NCBI GenBank assembly: GCA_037074705.1
Contig: CM073593.1
Coordinates: 8,747,001 to 8,811,000 of the forward strand
DNA from: Zhengitettix transpicula
Taxonomy: Eukaryota > Arthropoda > Insecta > Orthoptera > Tetrigidae
Reading direction: 5' to 3'
DNA length: 64,000 bases
The notes under the pieces are model-generated. The model saw only the letters and a list, made by a program, of their open reading frames with translations. It searched no databases and was not told the DNA's origin. Below, piece by piece: positions 56,478 through 64,000 of this stretch; within the stretch, counting starts at the first letter, position 1, and every line of letters starts with the position of its first letter. Position numbers and translations under genes: made by a program.

Positions 56478-57999
56478 CATTTAGATAGGAAAAAGAGACA
56501 GCGAAGTTGACTTACCTGAAATCAATATATTTGGTCAAGTCAGCCGAAGGAGTGAAAATATTTCATAATTTCAAGGGTCTGAGAGCTCCTTGTCAGCAAG
56601 GAAGGTCTGAACTGTGTGATGGCCAGGCACAAATTATATATACATAAGTTGCATTTATTATTAAACTTATTAAACTATACAGAAGTAACAAACACAATTT
56701 TTCACGAGGAAACATTTGCATAGAAGTTATGATTTTTAAATAATATAATATGAATATGAAACTATATTCAGGACTTATTTGAACTATTTGGTAATATATG
56801 ATTGCAATATTATCGTAGGCACCCATTTCAAACCATGAAGTAACTAATGCAGCAATGCTGTTTTTGCTGTTATTTTGTGGTAAATTTGAAAAGCAAGTGT
56901 AATTTAAATTCATTAGTAGACATAGTCAGCTTATCCATAGTGTAGATCAGTTTTTGAGAAGAGGAAGTTGAGAATAGAGGAACAGATGAAATGTATAAGA
57001 CTGGTAAAAAACAAATGTATAGCAAGAACAATTATGAAACAAGTGATATAAGAAATAAAAACATGTAGTAAAGATGAAATATAAAGACACCTTCATAAGA
57101 ATATTCCAGAAAGCAAGTAGTATAGCAAGACTCAAACTAGATTTTTAAAATTACATATTTACATAAGTTTATACTAGAAATAAAAATTTCCCAAGCAAAT
57201 GACTAAGGACTTAATTTAAAAATTAAGATGATTATTATCTGAAAGAGTGCAACTGCATGCATATAATTTAGAATGCTAACTATCTTCATGTAGAAGTTGT
57301 CAGATTAAGTCATTGTGAAACATATATGCCACTTGGTTAAAAGCCTAATGCATATAAATTGAAACCTTTCTATTCATGTCTATTAAAAATATTATTTAAT
57401 AACAAATCACAAAAAGACTTAATTTTAAAATGAACATTAATATTACTTTATGTAGTTATGCAATTAAAACATATTTATCAGAAAATAAACCACAAGTTAC
57501 TAGTAAGAGCACATTAAATTGTAAACTGATATCAGGCTGACGATTGAAAGATACAAAAGTAAGTTTTTGAATTAAATAAACAGCTTTATACACCAAACTT
57601 GACAACAAAGTAAAGGACATGGTATATATATTACATGCTGTTTTATAAATTAAGAAATATTTGGTACTCTGTAAAACATACCCAACAAGCGCATTTAATA
57701 CGAAAGCAGATATAATTAGTTTTCCATTAACATCACGTACATGAATCTCCTGAAACAAAAATACGCACTGTGCAGTAGAATATACGGGTCACACTGCAAT
57801 ACGTCAAAACATAAACCTAATAACATACCTGGTATTTAAAAAGATGATCTAACGAACGAGTTGATCCAACAATAAAGTCCGTTACCATAACCCAAAGACC
57901 TAAACCTACGTACATAACACATTGCAAGGCAATAATTTGCGATACTATAAGTATTGGATCCCACGTAGTATTCCGAAACTGACCCGTCAGTTTTTTCAT
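55196..57999 (-). CDS. SYS1: SYS1 Golgi membrane protein, 3 coding exons, 159 aa
   Basis: Exons 57829-57999, 57682-57749 and 55196-55436 join in phase, giving 159 residues against 156 in human SYS1. The N-terminus GQFRNTTWDPILIVSQI matches human GQFRSYVWDPLLILSQI. The C-terminal exon has KQCLDFSCTAHLIHLILCWY and GEFLCMRTELQAIPLN, near identical to the human end. Four hydrophobic segments are visible (about residues 16-44, 69-88, 95-114 and 120-141). Known role: a multispanning Golgi protein that recruits the ARFRP1 (Arl3 in yeast) GTPase and so golgin targeting and post-Golgi trafficking. The start ATG at 57999 faces the TMEM234 start 414 bp away. Confidence 0.95.
55437..57681. other. SYS1 second intron with repeat fragments
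   Basis: Half copies of the fold-back family lie at 55600-55700 (TGATGTCAGGTAAGTCGGC, CTGTCTCTCTTTCCTAA) and at 56485-56610 in reverse (TTAGATAGGAAAAAGAGACA, GACTTACCTGAAATC). A forward SINE 3' fragment is at 56300-56385 (ATAATCCTCCTATTTATTTC, ATCCTCACTACC). A GT/(AT)n microsatellite spans about 56391-56476. The rest is AT-rich. Confidence 0.6.
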
Positions 58000-58413
58000 T
58001 ATGCACAAATATAGTGATACATTAGAAAGGACAATATTATTAAGCTGATAATATCAGCACATTTATTACCTACAATCAATACGATCCATACATTACATAA
58101 TTACGAAATTCTTGCAAACATGACTCATAAAACAACAAACACCAACATATCATGCACTGACATTCACCTCGCCAAGATTTCAGAGATGTGATCAAGAACC
58201 AAAGAAATAAACATTGTTCAAAGAAGGTCAACATAAATATGAATCAGATTATAAGATAACTATTAAATATTTGAAATAAAACACTTTAAAATGACATATT
58301 GTGGGTGAATTTAAAATAGATACTCGTAAAGTATTGATCAGTTAAGGAGCGATCAAATGATTTGCAATACGTATATTTAGATAATATCGAAGAACCCTTT
58401 GGGTGTAGTTACA
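58000..58413. promoter_or_regulatory. Bidirectional promoter shared by SYS1 and TMEM234
   Basis: The two start codons, SYS1 at 57999 on the minus strand and TMEM234 at 58414 on the plus strand, are separated by 414 bp with no other gene. The interval must contain both transcription starts. It has no clear TATA box or CpG island, and no defined factor site was recognised. Confidence 0.6.
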
Positions 58414-61400
58414 ATGTCTTCGGGCTTATTTGAAACGATTGTCTCTCTTCTTGCTGTAAGCATTTTGTGGGGTTGCACAAATCCGTTTATAAAGAAGGGA
58501 AGTACAGGTTTAGAAAACATTAGAGAGCGAAATTTTCTGTTGCAAATTAGTAGAGAGATCAAATTTCTAGCCAGTAACGTAAAGGTTTGTATTTGGAAGT
58601 TTTGATTTTTATATCTAGTAACACTGTATATAATTTACTTCCCACATTTAAAAAGTTATTTAATGATTACTATCAATAGATTATTATTATGATACTTTTA
58701 ATCTTTCCTCGAAGTTTTTCGTTCCTATTATATTATGATTGCCTTATAGCTTTACTGACATTATTAGGTAAGAAGCCAACTATAGTTATTTGTAAATATG
58801 TGCTTATATGTCATAGTGTGTTATGTATCTATTTACCAGATGAATGGATCATAGCCATCAAATAATGAAGTATAAATCAGTAAATTTTCAAACCATGAAT
58901 GAGATTTTTTATCTTACTTTTAAAATATTAATGATCACTATCTGCACAATAACTTATTCTTCAACTAATTGTTTTTCAAATTTGACCTGCATAAGGCAAC
59001 CCTAATTTTTTAATTGCATATTTGTCCAAATACTTGTCTTATCTCAACAATTTTTATTAGTAGTTATTACATGTTAGTAAGTCCATATTCCTAACATATT
59101 GCAAAATTTTAAATCCTATACTTTGTATCAAAGGTTTTATAATTTATTTCACTTTATAATATGATTACATTGTAGCATTTAAAAACATATCAGTTTTAGA
59201 AAAGTAGAACGTGTTTTATTCCACAAACATGAAAATAGTTTAAATACTATGGCTAATATCCAACAAATGGAAATGTAAACGATTAAAATATCGGCACATA
59301 AACCAATCTATTTTCATTATTGTGCATTTGATCTTCAGTTTAAAAATTGCATTCAAAACAGAAAATTAAAAGTTTGATGAAAATATGACTCATAAACATT
59401 AATTTTTTACATTTCTCAAATCCATGTGTAATTTGAATATAATTTTTCTTTACACAGTACATGCTGCCTTTCCTCCTTAATCAATGTGGATCTCTCTTAT
59501 ATTTTGTTACATTGCAGAAAACAGGTAAATTTATGTACTGTAAATTTAATTAAACTAGTGTAATTTATAGTAATTAGATGTAAATATTTAAAAACATTTA
59601 GTATAAGGAAAATTTTATTAAATTTCCAATATTTTTGTTTTGGTCTACCTCATGAGTTGTTAATACAAAGTATATAAACATTATTATATTGTCATGTTGT
59701 TTTAAATACAATTCAACATTCATTGAAAACTTATATGTATTAACAAGCTAATGAGAATTAAATGCAATTGATCTGAAGACTTGTCTATTTGGTTTCTATA
59801 TCCTATTTATCACATACAACAGTCCTATTTAACAACCAACTTTGAGTACTTTGAAATTAGACCTCCGTGGCATGAAATTTATATTAGACATGGAGGTTAG
59901 GTGAGAACTGAGCTGTAGGATATTGACCCGAGGACAGTTATTATTAAGTTGGCAACAGGCCAGGGGATATTTTGATAAACCTGAGACAACTATATGAGTA
60001 GGCATTACCATATATCCAAAGAGGAAATTCTTCATATTTTTAATCTGATGGTACATTTTACTAGTAATTATTTTCTGAAAATGTTAAGGATTTAAAGATG
60101 TTTCTGTTTGAATATGCACATTTTTAGCTCAAGCACACAAAATTAATACACCTATTTTTTACTATTCTTTTGGATTTACTTAATGTTTAGGTCATATTTT
60201 AAAAATACAATTGCTACTGGTAATGTAACTAGTTATTGTTATCAATTTTACCACTCTGTTAAGCAATATATTTTTCTGCTATCATTATTTGCTCTGTTTT
60301 ATAAATTTCTTTTAACAGTTGTGCTATATAAATTCATTTCATTAGAAATAATAACAAAATTACAATTTATTAATAATACTTTCTGAAATGTAATCAGTCA
60401 TTATTGAGGACACTGGTTCACCACAATCATCCTTCCTAATAAATGCTGTGATGTTGCCAAGAAAATGGACATCACGGACTAGTAGAGAGAGACTGAGAAT
60501 ACAAAAAACTTGCTTACAGTAAGGAATTCAACAATAGTTGCTACAGAACAAAAAATATGTTTCCACAAAAAAAAAGGTTTTGAGTATAAATATTTAGTGG
60601 CAGTGTCATTTAAAATATGCAGTGTGAAAATCTGTTACAGTAATTATGTATTTCAATCATAAATATTCATATTTAATTAAATTTCTATCTTGCCTGGCCA
60701 ACAGTCAAGGGAATGATAATATAAGTTCAAATTAGTAGAAAATGGTTAACAGTCTGAATATTTATTTAGAAAGATTGAAAGTTACATAAAATAAGTTAAA
60801 ACTCCATGTAACATTTGTTTGTTTAGGGACCTCTTCAGGTTTAACTGAATTTTTTTGAAAAATGTAATGAAAAACAAAAGTATTTAATCTTGAACAATAA
60901 AATTAAGTATCACATAGTTAGTTACAGTATATTACAAAATCCTAGAGATAGTGGTTTACAATAGGGTTGTCTAAGACTTAAACAAAAACAACTTGCTTAC
61001 AAAAGCTCAATATAGCTTCAGAAAGGAATATTCAACTGAAAAAAATATTTTTCCCTCTTAGACATATGATATTAGAATCTGATAACCAGAAACAGTACAC
61101 ATTAAGAATTTTCTTGGACCTTGATTGTGTTGATCGATATATTCTACTGAAGAAATTAAAGTATTGTGGAATTATTGAAACATCCAATTCCAGGCTCAAT
61201 CCCATTTAAGTTACAGGAAAAAAGTAACACTAGAGGATTCACATTTGGGTAAAATTTTCATTTTGAGTGGAGTATAATGAAGACAGGGATTCCACAAGGC
61301 TATATTCTGGGCCCATTTCTCTTTCTGATATATAACTGTCTTACCATAAACAATGACTTTCTTTCTGAAGGTATTCTGTTTGCTGGTAAAAGGAGCATTA

Positions 61401-62935
61401 GTAGAAGTAGATAATGTTGCATCCAATCAATTATCTACTCACTGGTTTTGAGGTAATGGATTATCAGTTAATTCTGAAAAGAAACTACTCATTTTGTGCA
61501 ATTTCAAATAATTATGAGACCTAAGTTATTGAAATACAACCATGAAATGATCAAATTTGTGGAGTTAATAGTTCAAAATTCTTTGGACTATTATTGATAG
61601 TAAATTAAATTGGAAAATTCACATGAATAAACGTGCAACCAAATGGAGCTCGGCCTTATATGTTGTTAGAATAATGTCAACATGCAGTTATCAGAAAGTT
61701 AGTTTTCTTTATAAATAAATGAACATTACAACCAATTTGTCAGAAAAAATATTAATTTAAACAAAAAATCAGTTCAATATGTTCAGAAAAAAGCTCAATT
61801 CAGTTTTATTTGTAAAACACTAGCTCCAATTTGATAAAATACAATACAGTTGTAAGCCTACATTATAAGAGCTCAGAGTAAAGTGAGAGATATATTGGTA
61901 GACATTGAAGGCAATATACAATGGAGGAACTGACTTGTATTTTTGCAAATTTTTAGTGAGTCTGTAAATACAAATGTCATAAGATTGATTGTAAAAATCG
62001 TAATAAATATTATACACAAATGTACATTGATAAAATTCTCTGTCATCTGGTGATGAAGAAAACGTTGCTTTATGTAGATACTACTCAGTTAAAAGCCTGA
62101 GAATTATTTGTTCAAGCACTACAACAAAAAAGGCAGGGGCTGTAGAATCCATTTGTCACAGTACAATAGTAGTATACATATATAAGTAGATACACATTTT
62201 TGTGTGGATTTTTCTCTTCTAGATCTTTCTTTGGCTGTTCCTGTCACCAATTCGTTAACTTTTATGCTTACTGCTTTAATGGGATGGAGTATGGGAGAAG
62301 AGTTACCAAATAAAAGTAAGTGTTAGTTTTCCAAATATTTTACTGTGTTGTAAGTATAATTTGTATCATATTTTTCTCTGAGTAACAGAGAATTATAATT
62401 AATAAAACAAGAAGTTTAATTAATACTTTACATTTTTTCAAACATGCTTAATGTACCAAAATAGTAAATGTCACATTTTCCTCTGCTCATCCACATTCTG
62501 ACTGCTTTTATTACCCAATCCATTACAATTATCACAAACCCACATTTATTAAATGATCAACATTGATATATAATCCAGTTGTTTTGCTATACATATTTGC
62601 AGAAATTGGTGTCTCAAGCTTGGCTTATTAGAATAAAGTGACATTGAAGCTAGTACTTGTAAAAAAAATAACTTATTTCAATAGCCATAACCTGTTTACA
62701 CATATTTTATTAATTATTGAGCTAAAAGGATGAATCGAATGCATTTGACTTTGTTCTAAGATTTTCATGGATATCTACTGAATGCTTTTTGGTTTTATGG
62801 TGTAATTTGATGTATTTCTTATATGGATAATTGATTGTTATGCAAGTTTTATTTCAACTTTTTTTTTCAGGATCAGTATTTGGAATAATTTTAATTGTTA
62901 CTGGTATAACAATATGCTGCTATGACAGAATATAG
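58414..62935 (+). CDS. TMEM234: TMEM234 homologue, EamA/DMT-like membrane protein, 4 coding exons, 131 aa
   Basis: Exons 58414-58584, 59458-59524, 62223-62315 and 62871-62935 join in phase. Family landmarks in order: LLAVSILWGCTNPFIKKGS (human LVAALWGGTQPLLKRAS), REIKFLASN, YMLPFLLNQCGSLLYF, DLSLAVPVTNSLTFMLT, MGEELPNK and SVFGIILIVTGITICCY. Four transmembrane segments are expected, as in a half-size drug/metabolite-transporter fold. The molecular function is not established; vertebrate studies link it to kidney filtration. Human TMEM234 extends further at the C-terminus, but this stop after CCYDRI is typical of short invertebrate forms. The first ATG in frame is used. AATAAA occurs at 63176-63181, about 240 nt past the stop. 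Confidence 0.93.
58585..62222. other. TMEM234 introns 1 and 2
   Basis: Intron 1 (58585-59457) and the start of intron 2 show no recognised feature. Intron 2 carries the decayed non-LTR reverse transcriptase listed at 61050-61740. A few short open frames (for example 60183-60386) have no domain resemblance. Confidence 0.5.
61050..61740 (+). pseudogene. Decayed non-LTR (jockey-type) retrotransposon reverse transcriptase
   Basis: Broken-frame translation gives FLDLDCVDRYILLKKLKYCG (palm motif, normally LDLSKAFDCVDH). GIPQGYILGPFLFLIY follows, matching the conserved GVPQGSILGPLLFLIY box, then a FADDT-like remnant, NGLSVNSEKK and FFGLLLDSKLNWKIHM. Order and spacing are those of a jockey- or related-clade LINE RT. 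The catalytic residues are partly lost and stops are frequent, so it is a fossil. It lies sense in a TMEM234 intron. Confidence 0.85.
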
Positions 62936-63480
62936 AAACACAAAAGAAAGAAGCAACCGTATCAGTTTCAGTTTATTCAATTTGGAAATGACAATTCTTA
63001 ACTTCATATAGTCCTACTATTTGAAGATTGATTTCTGATATCCTTTTATAAATTATTTTAACAAAAGACTATTAATTGAAAAAATGTATTATATTGAAAA
63101 ATTAGATATAGTGATCCTTTATAATTTGTACAATAGACATTATACATTTGTATTCAGATGTCTACAAAGTCTATAAATAAAACTGGCCAGTTTTCAACTA
63201 CACGTAAGAAGTTTATTTGGATATATAAACACACATTTTAGAGCATGAGATTTATTGAATATCCACCAATCCAATATTTATATGTTGCCAATAGTATGTT
63301 TTACATTTGCAAACATGGTCCATTGGCAAAAAAAAGTCTAGGATAGAATTGAAATATATAAGTAAGTATTGGTGTGACGTGTCAAGTGTAAATAATATAT
63401 GAGAATAATATTCAGTAGTTCACTGAGTACAAAAACAATATTGTTAATTACAAGAAGGTAAGTAGGAAATTAAAAAATAC
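62936..63480. other. TMEM234 3' UTR and downstream DNA
   Basis: Contains the AATAAA at 63176-63181 followed by AT-rich DNA. No other gene was recognised. Confidence 0.5.
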
Positions 63481-63489
63481 TAAGTATGT

Positions 63490-63660
63490 CAGGCATTTGG
63501 TCCTTGTCCGACACCCTTCGGATAATGAGAATTTGGTCTGCTATGGGGACACTGAATTCCACACTCCATGCCTCGACTGAATTTGACGGTGAGCTGGTCC
63601 AATACACCCATCAAAACCGGACAAGGTGACACGGCTTATGGGGACCATATTTCGAAATTC
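63490..63660. repeat. Dispersed GC-rich repeat, copy 2
   Basis: GGCATTTGGTCCTTGTCCG, CACCCTTCGGATAATGAG, CTGCTATGGGGACACTGAAT and CCATGCCTCGAC correspond in order to the copy at 41.8-41.9 kb. It is diverged by many substitutions and indels. Confidence 0.6.
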
Positions 63661-63752
63661 CTCTCCATGACAGCAAGTGTAACATGGTTATTTATATTGA
63701 AATAATTAGAGAACTCATGATGGTGTCAAGTGCTATGTACTTTATTAACGAA

Positions 63753-64000
63753 CTAGCTGGGTGCCCGACTTTGCCTGAGATGTCATTTATCTATAACCCC
63801 GATTTTTTTGTTATTTTTATGTATCGCAACTTTATCCCTATCTCTAAATGTGTTGTCAGCTGGTTCCATTATCTGAAAATTTCTACCCTGCCCACCCAGA
63901 GCATTATCTAGTTTGTCACAATGAAACTCATCGACATCCATTACACCACAATTGACTCGAATATTACTCTATTTGCGTTATTTTCATGTAACGCTCCATC
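63753..64000 (-). mobile_element. Helitron-like element D, 3' end in reverse orientation, cut by window end
   Basis: On the minus strand it ends GGCAAAGTCGGGCACCCAGC, TAG (CTAG at 63753-63756) followed by T. Going inward are ATAAATGACATCTCAGG and CATAAAAATAACAAAAAAAT, as in elements A and B. The rest lies beyond the window. Confidence 0.6.

Overview
This is an AT-rich eukaryotic window with long introns, canonical GT-AG splice sites, widely spaced small exons and a heavy load of degenerate transposable elements. The protein sequences are animal and best fit an insect. The repeat mix (GIY-YIG Penelope elements, tRNA-derived SINEs, Helitron-like elements) and the intron sizes suggest a large-genome, possibly hemimetabolous insect; that last point is inference.

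Seven conserved protein-coding genes can be rebuilt exon by exon. From left to right they are: RNF38/RNF44 RING-H2 E3 ligase (minus, 12 coding exons, 553 aa, 2381-25296); PNRC-type decapping/nuclear-receptor coactivator (plus, intronless, 27616-28125); DYNC2I2/WDR34 dynein-2 intermediate chain (minus, 10 coding exons, 469 aa, 33916-48803); N6AMT1/HemK2 methyltransferase (minus, 2 exons, 213 aa, 49656-51199); SNAPIN (minus, 3 exons, 144 aa, 51376-52443); SYS1 (minus, 3 exons, 159 aa, 55196-57999); and TMEM234 (plus, 4 exons, 131 aa, 58414-62935). Every join keeps phase and restores known family sequence. The genes belong to separate cellular systems: ubiquitin ligation, mRNA decay, cilium transport, translation-factor methylation, lysosome-related organelles and Golgi trafficking. 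What links them is local promoter and transcript layout. RNF38 and PNRC are divergent, SYS1 and TMEM234 are divergent with 414 bp between start codons, and SNAPIN and N6AMT1 are a same-strand pair 177 bp apart. WDR34 has a consensus RFX X-box 260 bp upstream of its start codon.

The introns and intergenic DNA hold the accessory content. 7.6-12.2 kb has a solo LTR, a decayed Penelope element with a GIY-YIG remnant, and tRNA-like SINEs. 14.7-15.0 kb has an antisense Penelope reverse-transcriptase fragment. 18.1-22.1 kb has Helitron-like elements ending in CTAG|T, one with a tandem 281-bp unit, enclosing a ~130-bp-arm inverted repeat that looks like a captured first exon. 30.4-31.5, 35.7-36.1, 38.8-39.0 and 39.9-40.2 kb hold fold-back repeats carrying a CAG|GTAAG motif. 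37.6-38.7 kb has another Penelope copy, 43.4-44.15 kb is an unexplained GC-rich island ending in a tRNA-like hairpin, and 61.0-61.7 kb has a decayed non-LTR retrotransposon. No functional tRNA, rRNA, CRISPR or prokaryotic operon was found.
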